Assembly: GCA_022567555.1 (NCBI GenBank)
Contig: JADFGT010000002.1
Coordinates: 1-64,000, forward strand
Length of the DNA: 64,000 nt
DNA from: Armatimonadota bacterium
Lineage (GTDB): Bacteria; Armatimonadota; Fimbriimonadia; Fimbriimonadales; ATM1
Direction: 5' to 3'
Each line of letters begins with the position of its first letter. Within the stretch, counting starts at the first letter, position 1. Shown here piece by piece: positions 49,550-57,488 of this stretch. Both the position numbers and the translations under genes were made by a program. The notes below the pieces were generated by a model. The model worked only from the letters and a program-made list of their open reading frames with translations. It searched no databases and had not been told where the DNA came from.

Positions 49550-50163
49550 TGAAAGCACGGGTTCAGAGCCGACGGCCTACCCGCCGCGAACTTCAGGCGG
49601 AGGCCAGACGGCGTCAGCTGATTGACACGGGGCTTGCGCTCTTTTCCGAAAAGGGCTGGGAGAACACAACCATTAGGGACCTGGCCAAATCGGCGGGCGT
49701 AGCCCAGGGGCTTATCTACCATTACTTCGAGAGCAAGGAAGCTCTTCTGATGGCGGTCGTGGAGCGGCACGGCTTCCTGCCCGAGGTGTGCCGCGTGCTC
49801 GGCCCCGCCTACGACCGGCCGGCGTCCGAGGTGCTCCTTGAGGTCGCTCAGGCGCTGCACCGGCTGCTTCGAGAGAAGGCGCCGCTCGTGCGGATTTTCG
49901 TGCGGGAAGCGCACACGGGTCGCGAACTCGTTAAGGGTTGGAACGAACTGCTGCGGCACGGGGCGAAGCACCTTTCGCAATACCTCGCTGCGCGAGTGTC
50001 AGCCGGCGAACTGCGCCCTCACAACACAGAGGTCTCCGCGCGGATGCTGCTCCACACCGTCGCGATGTTCCAACTTTCCGGGGCCCCCGCGAAGTATCTG
50101 CCTGAACTTGTAGACACGCTTCTGAATGGGATCAAGGGGCCCAGGGAGGCAAAGGACGCGTGA
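49549..50163 (+). CDS. TetR-family transcriptional regulator
   Basis: Encodes 204 residues from GTG 49549; an upstream frame to 49438 crosses the promoter. The helix-turn-helix is ALFSEKGWENTTIRDLAKSA then GVAQGLIYHYFESKEALLMA, the TetR pattern. The C-terminal ligand domain is helical. It is the first gene of an operon with outer-membrane, adaptor and RND efflux genes, so it probably represses them until a pump substrate binds. Confidence 0.9.
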   Translation: MKARVQSRRPTRRELQAEARRRQLIDTGLALFSEKGWENTTIRDLAKSAGVAQGLIYHYFESKEALLMAVVERHGFLPEVCRVLGPAYDRPASEVLLEVAQALHRLLREKAPLVRIFVREAHTGRELVKGWNELLRHGAKHLSQYLAARVSAGELRPHNTEVSARMLLHTVAMFQLSGAPAKYLPELVDTLLNGIKGPREAKDA

Positions 50164-50272
50164 AACGGACCTCGTTCGTGCGCCGTACGCCAGGGGTCCG
50201 CGTGAGCGATCCGCGGAGAGCACACGACCCGATGCGGCCGGAGGCAGCGAACGGCCGGGAGGAGAGACAGTT

Positions 50273-51565
50273 ATGATGGTGCCGGTTTGCCCGATTGTCG
50301 TGTTCGCGTCGCTGGCGGCGTCCGTTCAGGAACCGCCGGAGATGACGCTGGAACAGGCGGTACAGATTGCGCGGACCGACGCCTTCGGCGTGCTGTCCGC
50401 CCGGGCCGAGGCTGAGAGGTCGGCCGGCGCGATCAGCGAGGTGACGGCCTCTGCGCTGCCGCGCCTAACGTTCGACGCAAGCTACACACGCTTCACGAAC
50501 GAGAACAAGGTCACGTTCGGCCCGATGCAGCCGCCCACTATCTTCCGGCCGTTCGACAGGGCGTCGCTCCAACTGCGCGTCGTGCAAGGTGTCGACATGT
50601 GGGGTGTTTCCCGGCTTGTACTCTCCGGCGCACGGGCGCTGGGGGAAGTAGGCGAGGCACTCATCGAGGCCGCGATGAACGACGCGGAGCTGGATGCCAC
50701 GGTCGCTTTTTTCCAGGCGATCCGGGCGGAAGACCTGGTGGCGGTGGCGGAGGAAAGCCTGGCGAACGCCAACCTGCGGCTGGACATCGCCGAGAAGCGT
50801 GTGGCGGCCGAGGTCGCGCCTAAATTTGAGATCATCCGCGCCGAGGCCGAGGTGACGGCGGCGGAGCAGGAACTCCTTCGCGCGCAGAACGCGGTGGGAT
50901 TGGCCACGTCTACATTCAACAACGTGCTGGCGCGCGATGCCGGCACACCAGTTCGCCTGTCCCGCCCGAGTCCCACTCGGGGGCCGCCCACCGACCCGGC
51001 GGCTCTGGGCGAAAAGGCGAAGGAGCACCGGCCCGAGGTTCGCATGGCCCGGATGCAGTTGCTGTTTCAGAAACGGTTTAGGGAGGGGCAGCAGAAGGGG
51101 AACCTGCCTTCGCTGAACATCTCAGCCCAAATTGTGCGAGACCCGTACGCGTCGGGTTTCGGCGCGGAGCGGGACACGGTGTCTGGGTCGGCCGTGCTCA
51201 GTTTCCCTATCTTCGAGGGCGGTCAGACGCGCGCCCGCGTGAAGCAGGCGCGGCAAGAAGAGCGGAAGGCGCAAATCCTTCTGGACCAGACGCTCTTGGG
51301 CGTTGAACTGGAGGTCCGCCAGGCGTTCCTGAACGTTCAGACGGCCGCGAAGCTGATCGAGTCCGCGCGGAAGAACGTAGAGCAGGCGGCAGAGGCGCTT
51401 CGGCTGGCGCAGGTTCGATATGAGGCCGGCGTCGGCACGCAGATCGAGATTTCCGACGCAAACGTGCAGTACGTGCGTGCGCGCGTAGCGCTCATAACCG
51501 CGCAGTATGACTATCGAGAGGCTTATGCCCGCTTGCAGCGCGCGGTAGGAACAAAGGAGTTGTAA
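50273..51565 (+). CDS. TolC-family outer-membrane efflux protein
   Basis: Encodes 430 residues from ATG 50273, preceded by GGGAGGAGAG. After a signal peptide (MMVPVCPIVVFASLAASVQ) come two repeated OEP halves of long helices and short strands: MTLEQAVQIARTDAFGVLSA, NANLRLDIAEKRVAAEVAPK, and KNVEQAAEALRLAQVRYEAG then GTQIEISDANVQYVRARVAL. It forms the trimeric exit duct. The adaptor starts 1 nt after the stop. Confidence 0.9.
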   Translation: MMVPVCPIVVFASLAASVQEPPEMTLEQAVQIARTDAFGVLSARAEAERSAGAISEVTASALPRLTFDASYTRFTNENKVTFGPMQPPTIFRPFDRASLQLRVVQGVDMWGVSRLVLSGARALGEVGEALIEAAMNDAELDATVAFFQAIRAEDLVAVAEESLANANLRLDIAEKRVAAEVAPKFEIIRAEAEVTAAEQELLRAQNAVGLATSTFNNVLARDAGTPVRLSRPSPTRGPPTDPAALGEKAKEHRPEVRMARMQLLFQKRFREGQQKGNLPSLNISAQIVRDPYASGFGAERDTVSGSAVLSFPIFEGGQTRARVKQARQEERKAQILLDQTLLGVELEVRQAFLNVQTAAKLIESARKNVEQAAEALRLAQVRYEAGVGTQIEISDANVQYVRARVALITAQYDYREAYARLQRAVGTKEL

Positions 51566-51566
51566 A

Positions 51567-53024
51567 GTGCGAAGAGGTCACCGGTACTATCCACTTCTGA
51601 TAATCGGCCTGGCGGCGCTCGCCGGCTGCCCAGACAAGGAAGCCCAAGAGCAGGCTCGCGTTCAACTGGCACTGCTTAAAGACCAGACGATTCCCGTCAC
51701 GTTCGTCGAACCGAGGGTGCAGAGTTTCAACGTAGAAGTCGAGGTCTCAGGTCCTTTGAACACACCGCACGAGATCGAGTTGGGCGCAAATGTGCCGGGG
51801 CGGCTGGTTCTTGTAACCGTGAAGGACGGTTCGCCGGTGAAGAGCGGACAGTTAATCGCCAGGGTCCAGACCGTCGAACTGCAAGCGCAGGTCCGGCAGG
51901 CGAGCGCCGCTGTGGAGCGTGCGGAGAGAGCGAGAGTCCAGGCCGAGAAGCAGGCGCGGATGACGAGCGATCAAACGGAGGCCAGGATTCGCCAGGCGGA
52001 GGCCGCGCTCTCGGTCGCGGAGGCAAGCCGCGAACTGGTCCGCAAAGGGCCCCGCGAACAAGAAATACGCCAGGCGGAAGAACAAGTGAATGCGGAGAAG
52101 GCGCGTGCGAAGAAGGCCGAAGCGGACCTGAAACGGATGCGGAGACTCTTTGACCAGGATGCCGTCGCTAAGAGCGACGTAGACGCGGCGCAACTCGAAT
52201 TCGACACGGCGCGGGCAGACCTCCGGGGAGCGGAAGAGGCGCTGGACGCCCTGGAGGAGGGTGCGCGGCCTGAAGAGATCCGGCAGGCCGATGAGGCCGT
52301 CCGCCAGGCGGAGGAGCAGGTGAACGTGGCGAAAACGGACAGGGCGCTTTATGAAATACGGGACGAGCAGGTTGCGGGCGCGGCTGCCGCGTTGCGCGAG
52401 GCCGAGGCGCTTCTCGAACGGGCGCAGATGCAGTTGGCGGACGCCTCGATTTACTCGCCGGTGGACGGCTACGTTTCCGGGCCTCCGGCGCAGGTGGGCG
52501 CGGTGGTCATGCCCGGCACACCCGTAGCCACAATCATCGCGCTGGAGGGCGTATATCTCGAGGGCCAGATCCCGGAGCGTGAGATTGCGCGCATAAATGT
52601 CGGTCAGAGCGCCACGGTTACGGTTGATGCGTTTCCGGGCGTTCTATTCGACGGTAAGATTGCGGCGATTAGACCGAGTGCGGACCCGCTCGGGCGTCTA
52701 TTCGGCGCCCGAATTCAGGTGGACGACACAACCGGAAGGCTTCGCCCCGGCATGTTCGGCAGAGCGAAGATCGTTGTCGAGCGAATTGAAAACGCAGTCA
52801 TGGTCCCCTCCGATGCTTTGCATCGTGAAGGCGACACGAACCACCTGTTTGTGGCCGACGGGAACCGGGCACGACGCATTGAAGTGGAACTCGGCGCCAC
52901 ACACGACGACTGGACACAGGTTTACGACCTTTCGCCCGATTCGAAAGTGATCCTGGGGGGCACAGACGTGGTTTCCGACGGCGCGAGCATACGCGAGGAA
53001 CTCCCAGCGGAGGAGAGCGGCTAA
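51567..53024 (+). CDS. Efflux adaptor (HlyD/RND membrane fusion lipoprotein)
   Basis: Encodes 485 residues from GTG 51567. The lipobox is LAALAGCPDKE. A biotinyl-lipoyl half (VPGRLVLVTVKDGSPVKSGQ) flanks an unusually long alpha-hairpin of EQ/EA-rich coiled coil (residues about 110-290). The second lipoyl half is ASIYSPVDGYVSGPPAQVGA, and the beta-barrel follows (INVGQSATVTVDAFPGVLFD). It bridges the RND pump to TolC across the periplasm. The stop abuts the RND start. Confidence 0.92.
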   Translation: MRRGHRYYPLLIIGLAALAGCPDKEAQEQARVQLALLKDQTIPVTFVEPRVQSFNVEVEVSGPLNTPHEIELGANVPGRLVLVTVKDGSPVKSGQLIARVQTVELQAQVRQASAAVERAERARVQAEKQARMTSDQTEARIRQAEAALSVAEASRELVRKGPREQEIRQAEEQVNAEKARAKKAEADLKRMRRLFDQDAVAKSDVDAAQLEFDTARADLRGAEEALDALEEGARPEEIRQADEAVRQAEEQVNVAKTDRALYEIRDEQVAGAAAALREAEALLERAQMQLADASIYSPVDGYVSGPPAQVGAVVMPGTPVATIIALEGVYLEGQIPEREIARINVGQSATVTVDAFPGVLFDGKIAAIRPSADPLGRLFGARIQVDDTTGRLRPGMFGRAKIVVERIENAVMVPSDALHREGDTNHLFVADGNRARRIEVELGATHDDWTQVYDLSPDSKVILGGTDVVSDGASIREELPAEESG

Positions 53025-56000
53025 ATGAACCTGACGCTCGCGGCGATCCGCCGGCCCGTCTGGGTCCTGATGCTGATGCTGGCCGCAGTTGTCTTGGGCT
53101 GGCTCGGGCTCTCCAAGATGCAGGTCGAACTGAACCCCGAAGTGGACTTTCCGGTGATCACAATTCAAACGTCCTATTTCGGCGCGGGACCGGAAGAGAT
53201 TGAAACGCTGATTACGAGGAAAATCGAGGAGACCGTAAGCACGACAAATGGCCTAAAAGCCATCAGTTCGACATCGCTGGAGGGTCAGTCTATTGTGGCG
53301 GCCGAGTTCATACTGGGGACCGACTTGGACGCCGCGCTCACGGACGTGTCGTCGAAAGTCGAAGCGATCACCGGCCAACTCCCGCAAGACGCCCGGAAGC
53401 CGGTCGTCTCGAAAATGGACATCGCGGGCGAACCGGTTCTTACGCTTGCCGTCGAGAGTGAATCGCTCAATGCGCTGCAACTCAGGGACTTAGTCGAGGA
53501 CCGTGCGAAGGACCGGTTCTCCCGCATTCCCGGCGTGGCGCAGGTCGTTGTATCGGGCGGGCAGGTGCGCGAAATCCGCGTCGCCGTTGACCGTCAACGC
53601 CTGCTCAGTTACGGCCTCGGCATCTCGGACGCACTCCTTACATTGCAGGGCGCGTCGCAAGACATTCCGGGCGGCCGAATCACCGAAGGTCGGCGCGAGA
53701 CATCGGTGCGCGTGAAGGGCGAGTTCACGTCCGTGGAGGACATTAGGAACCTTGCGATGCCGTTGGCCGACGTCATGGAGCCGGGGCGGCCTCCCGCCAT
53801 CGTGCGCATGTCGGACATCGCGACCGTAACCGACGGACCCGCAGAGCGATCTGAAATCAGCCGAGTGAACGGCCGCGACGCGGTCATTGTCTCCATCCAG
53901 AAGGCACGCGACGGCAACACGGTCGAGATAACCGAGCGGGCGAAAGAGGCGATGTTTGAACTGGAGGAGACTTATCCATTCAGTTTCACAATCACTCAAG
54001 AGGCCGCACGCCAAGTGAAAGAATCGTTGGACGACCTGAAAACCGCGCTGATCATCGGTATCGTCTTGGTCGTTGGAATCATTTATCTGTTCCTACACAA
54101 CCTCCGGGGCACGCTGATTGTCGCGCTGGCGATTCCGACCTGCTTGTTCGCTGCGTTCGCGGCAATCCACGCAATGGGTTTCACGCTCAACGTCATGACG
54201 ATGTTGGGCCTCTCGCTCGCCATCGGCATTCTCGTTGACGACGCCATCGTCGTGTTGGAAAACATCTACAGGCACCTCGCCATGGGCGAATCGCCGAAAG
54301 AAGCGGCGCTGAACGGCCGGATGGAGATAGGACTTGCCGCCGTTTCGATAACGATGGTGGACCTGGCTGTGTTCGTGCCCGTGGCTATGATGGGCGGCAT
54401 AGTCGGCATGTTCTTCCGCCCGTTCGCGCTAACGGTCGCTGCGGCGACGCTGTTCTCCCTGCTCGTTTCATTCACGCTCACGCCGATGCTGGCCAGCCGA
54501 TGGTACAGGGAAGGCGAGAACCTCGAAGAGAAGCGTGGGTTTGCGAAGTGGTTTGAGAACAAGTTCAACGCATTCGCCGCACGGTATCGCCGGGCACTGA
54601 ATTGGTCTCTCCACCACCGGTGGTTCGTCGTGATCGCCAGCTTCGGCATGCTGATCGGGGTGTTTCTGATGATCGGGGGGGGGTTCGCTCCAAACCTCAC
54701 TGCCGCGGTCGGAATGAGCACGGGGATAGCGGCCTCTGCGTTTATCGTCGGTCTCATCGCCTTCCTCGTGAGCTGGCTCGCTCTGCGACGGTTCAACCTG
54801 CGAATTCCCGCCGGCGCCGGTCTCTTCGCACTGGCTATGGTGGGCTTCGCCGTCGGCGGCCACATGCTGGCGCAGAACAAGGGCGGACCGATATTCAACT
54901 TCCGCTTCGCTCCCGCAGGCGACAGCGGACTGATCACGGCGCTGGTCACAATGCCGCCCGGGTCCTCGCTCGAGCGGACGCTGTCGGTGGTCGAGCGAAT
55001 CGAGCGGGCCGCCATGGAGGTCCCGGAAACTGACTACGTGGTCAGCAGAATCGGCTCGCAGTCAACCGGCTTTGGCGCGGCGAACCAGGGGTCGCAGTTT
55101 GCGCAGGTTACTGTGACCCTAAAGGAAAAGCGCGCGCTCATTGACTCCCTTATGTTTTGGAAGTCGGACGGCGACCTGCGCACACGGCGCGATCAGACGA
55201 TCGCTATCGAATTGCAGCAGAAGATCGGCAAGGTCCCCGACGCCCAGATCTTTGTTTCCGCGCTCACCGGGTTCAGCTTCGGTCCGGACGTGCAGGTCGC
55301 CGTCTCGAGCCTGGATCCAGGGAGAGTTCTGCCGGCCGCTATCAAGGCGAAAGAAGCGCTTGCGGGCATTGAAGGCATTGTAAACCTCGACCTCTCCTCG
55401 AAACCTGGCAAGCCGGAACTCGTGATTCGGCCCGACCGCGTGAAACTTGCGGACAACGACCTGCCCGTGAACGTGCTGGGCGCGGTCGTGCGCACGCTCT
55501 ATGAAGGCAACATAGATCTGAAGTACCGCGAGGGCGGCCGCGAATACGACGTCCGAATAAACCTGTCGGACGATGTGCGACACGACTCTTCGGCCATTTC
55601 CTCAATTCCCATTATCTTCCGTCAAGGCAACCCCGTGTTCCTGGGGGACGTCGCGAAGATAGAATCGGGCGTTGGACCGGACAAGATCGAAAGGCAGGAC
55701 CGGCAGCGCGAGGTCATCGTCAGCGGTTATCTGTTGCCGGGCTACGTGATAGGCACGATGGGCGCGGCCATTGACGCCGCCCTCGCCGAAGCCGACCTCG
55801 GCGAAGGGGTCACGTTTACACAGCGCGGCGAGAACGAAATGCAGGCTGATGAAGCACCTTTCATGGGACAGGCGTTCATGCTGGCGCTGATACTCGTGTT
55901 TATGGTTATGGCGGCGCTGTTCGACAACATCCTGTACCCGCTAATCATTCAGTTGGCGCAGCCGCAGGCGCTCGTCGGCGCATTGATCGCGCTAATGATT

Positions 56001-56444
56001 ACAAACACTCCGATGGACATCGTCGGCATGATCGGCGTGATCATGCTCGTGGGCCTGGTCGGCAAAAACGCGATCCTGTTAGTAGACTATACGAACACGC
56101 TGCGCAGACGCGGATACGGCCGGGACGAAGCGTTGCTTGAGGCTGGGCCCATCAGGCTCCGGCCGATCATGATGACCACGATGGCCCTGGTGCTGGCCAT
56201 GGTCCCGATAGCGCTCGCGCTCGGCCGGGGCTCCGAGTTTCGCGCCCCGATGGGCATCGTGATCATCGGCGGCCTCACGCTCTCGACGGTGCTTACTTTG
56301 CTGGTCATTCCGGCCAGTTACACGATTTTCGACGACCTGTCGAACTGGGTCGGGCGCGTGCTATTTCGCAGGAAGCCGCCCGAAGAGCCGCCGAATCCCG
56401 AACCCGAGGCCCGCGAACCGACAGAAACGCGCTCCGATGATTAG
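53025..56444 (+). CDS. RND-family efflux transporter
   Basis: Encodes 1139 residues, longer than the usual 1020-1060. The first half has TM1 (VWVLMLMLAAVVLGWLGL), porter domains (PVITIQTSYFGAGPEEIETL) and TM2-6, with the proton-relay aspartates in AIGILVDDAIVVLENIYRHL. The second half has TM8-12 (MVGLVGKNAILLVDYTNTLR). Between TM7 (VVIASFGMLIGVFLMIGGG) and the second porter region lies an insert of about 80 residues with two further hydrophobic segments (AFIVGLIAFLVSWLALRRF and GLFALAMVGFAVGGHML). A G9 run encodes the GGG at the end of TM7 and does not break the frame. Substrate unknown. Confidence 0.93.
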   Translation: MNLTLAAIRRPVWVLMLMLAAVVLGWLGLSKMQVELNPEVDFPVITIQTSYFGAGPEEIETLITRKIEETVSTTNGLKAISSTSLEGQSIVAAEFILGTDLDAALTDVSSKVEAITGQLPQDARKPVVSKMDIAGEPVLTLAVESESLNALQLRDLVEDRAKDRFSRIPGVAQVVVSGGQVREIRVAVDRQRLLSYGLGISDALLTLQGASQDIPGGRITEGRRETSVRVKGEFTSVEDIRNLAMPLADVMEPGRPPAIVRMSDIATVTDGPAERSEISRVNGRDAVIVSIQKARDGNTVEITERAKEAMFELEETYPFSFTITQEAARQVKESLDDLKTALIIGIVLVVGIIYLFLHNLRGTLIVALAIPTCLFAAFAAIHAMGFTLNVMTMLGLSLAIGILVDDAIVVLENIYRHLAMGESPKEAALNGRMEIGLAAVSITMVDLAVFVPVAMMGGIVGMFFRPFALTVAAATLFSLLVSFTLTPMLASRWYREGENLEEKRGFAKWFENKFNAFAARYRRALNWSLHHRWFVVIASFGMLIGVFLMIGGGFAPNLTAAVGMSTGIAASAFIVGLIAFLVSWLALRRFNLRIPAGAGLFALAMVGFAVGGHMLAQNKGGPIFNFRFAPAGDSGLITALVTMPPGSSLERTLSVVERIERAAMEVPETDYVVSRIGSQSTGFGAANQGSQFAQVTVTLKEKRALIDSLMFWKSDGDLRTRRDQTIAIELQQKIGKVPDAQIFVSALTGFSFGPDVQVAVSSLDPGRVLPAAIKAKEALAGIEGIVNLDLSSKPGKPELVIRPDRVKLADNDLPVNVLGAVVRTLYEGNIDLKYREGGREYDVRINLSDDVRHDSSAISSIPIIFRQGNPVFLGDVAKIESGVGPDKIERQDRQREVIVSGYLLPGYVIGTMGAAIDAALAEADLGEGVTFTQRGENEMQADEAPFMGQAFMLALILVFMVMAALFDNILYPLIIQLAQPQALVGALIALMITNTPMDIVGMIGVIMLVGLVGKNAILLVDYTNTLRRRGYGRDEALLEAGPIRLRPIMMTTMALVLAMVPIALALGRGSEFRAPMGIVIIGGLTLSTVLTLLVIPASYTIFDDLSNWVGRVLFRRKPPEEPPNPEPEAREPTETRSDD

Positions 56445-56482
56445 CGGGAACGGATCGGCGGCGAACCGCCGATAATCGGTGT

Positions 56483-57241
56483 GTGACGCCGCTGCTGTTA
56501 CTCCTTGCGATGGCCGACACCGGCCGCGCGCCGGTCGCGTTCGGTCCTGAACCACCCCCTTATGCCCTTAAAATTGGGACGGAATGGGGTGCGCGCGGGA
56601 AAGGGGCGTGGCGCACTGCGATTCCGGTGCAGCACAGCGTCGGATGGTGGTGGAGCGGCCATTGGCGCGAGGCTATCGAGTTCGTCTGGTGGTATTCGCC
56701 CGATTACGTCGCAGGGCGATTGGGATATCTTGCGGGCGACGAGCGCATGCCGCCGAGCGAGATCGAGAGACGGTGGGCGCACGTCGCGGCGGCAATGAAG
56801 GGCCGGCTCGTTTTCCTTGTGCAGTTGGCCGGCGCACCGAAGATTGATCTGCTCTCCGGAACGATTGATGAGCCGGCGAAACTGGACGGGATAAAAGAGG
56901 TGAAGTTCTCGCTGCTGGTGGACGGGCACACTTACTCTCCCGAGCAGGCCGGACCCGTGCGCGTGGAACAGTTCCGCGACCGGGTCCTCTTGAGGCGATT
57001 TCCGTGGTATCAATTCGGCCCCGGCGGCCATCTGCTCTTGCAGGAAACGGAAGAGCCGCGCAGTGCGGTGCCGGTGATGCTCGGCGACTATCATATATGG
57101 CTTTACCGCGTGGAGTTCGGCCTTGATGAACTTCTGCCGGCGATCGAATCCTCCGACTCCTTCTCACTGCGAATCCTCAGCCGCCATAAGCAGCGCCGCG
57201 CCGATTTCAACCTTATCGTCCCCGGCCGCGACGACGGCTGA
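56483..57241 (+). CDS. Hypothetical exported protein at the end of the efflux operon
   Basis: Encodes 252 residues from GTG 56483, with a short hydrophobic start (MTPLLLLLAMADTGRA) that may be a signal peptide. The body is beta-rich and tryptophan-rich (HSVGWWWSGHWREAIEFVWW; FRDRVLLRRFPWYQFGPGGH) and lacks known motifs. It lies 38 nt after the RND gene in the same direction and is probably co-transcribed. Confidence 0.6.
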   Translation: MTPLLLLLAMADTGRAPVAFGPEPPPYALKIGTEWGARGKGAWRTAIPVQHSVGWWWSGHWREAIEFVWWYSPDYVAGRLGYLAGDERMPPSEIERRWAHVAAAMKGRLVFLVQLAGAPKIDLLSGTIDEPAKLDGIKEVKFSLLVDGHTYSPEQAGPVRVEQFRDRVLLRRFPWYQFGPGGHLLLQETEEPRSAVPVMLGDYHIWLYRVEFGLDELLPAIESSDSFSLRILSRHKQRRADFNLIVPGRDDG

Positions 57242-57296
57242 CCCTCTCACCGTTCCGCTCTAGCGCCTGCGTCGATGAGCAGGTCCGACCTATGTA

Positions 57297-57350
57297 GGGG
57301 CGACTCGACCGGATGACGCTGGCTTCAATGCGTGCGGTCGAGAGTCGCCC
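57297..57350. repeat. Imperfect inverted repeat between convergent genes
   Basis: GGGGCGACTCGACC (57297-57310) and GGTCGAGAGTCGCCC (57336-57350) pair over 13 bases with one bulge, spanning a 25-nt loop. The gap 57242-57488 shows nothing else recognisable. Possible two-way terminator or repeat. Confidence 0.5.
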
Positions 57351-57488
57351 AAACCGCGACCATTGAACACAATGACGCGGCGCCCCCTAAGGCTCGCGCC
57401 GGCGAAGGGGGGCGCAAGCAGGAGGGGAGATGGAAACAGACTGCGGTGATGACGCCGGCATCCGGTTCCGCCCGCGTCCGCGCGCGGG

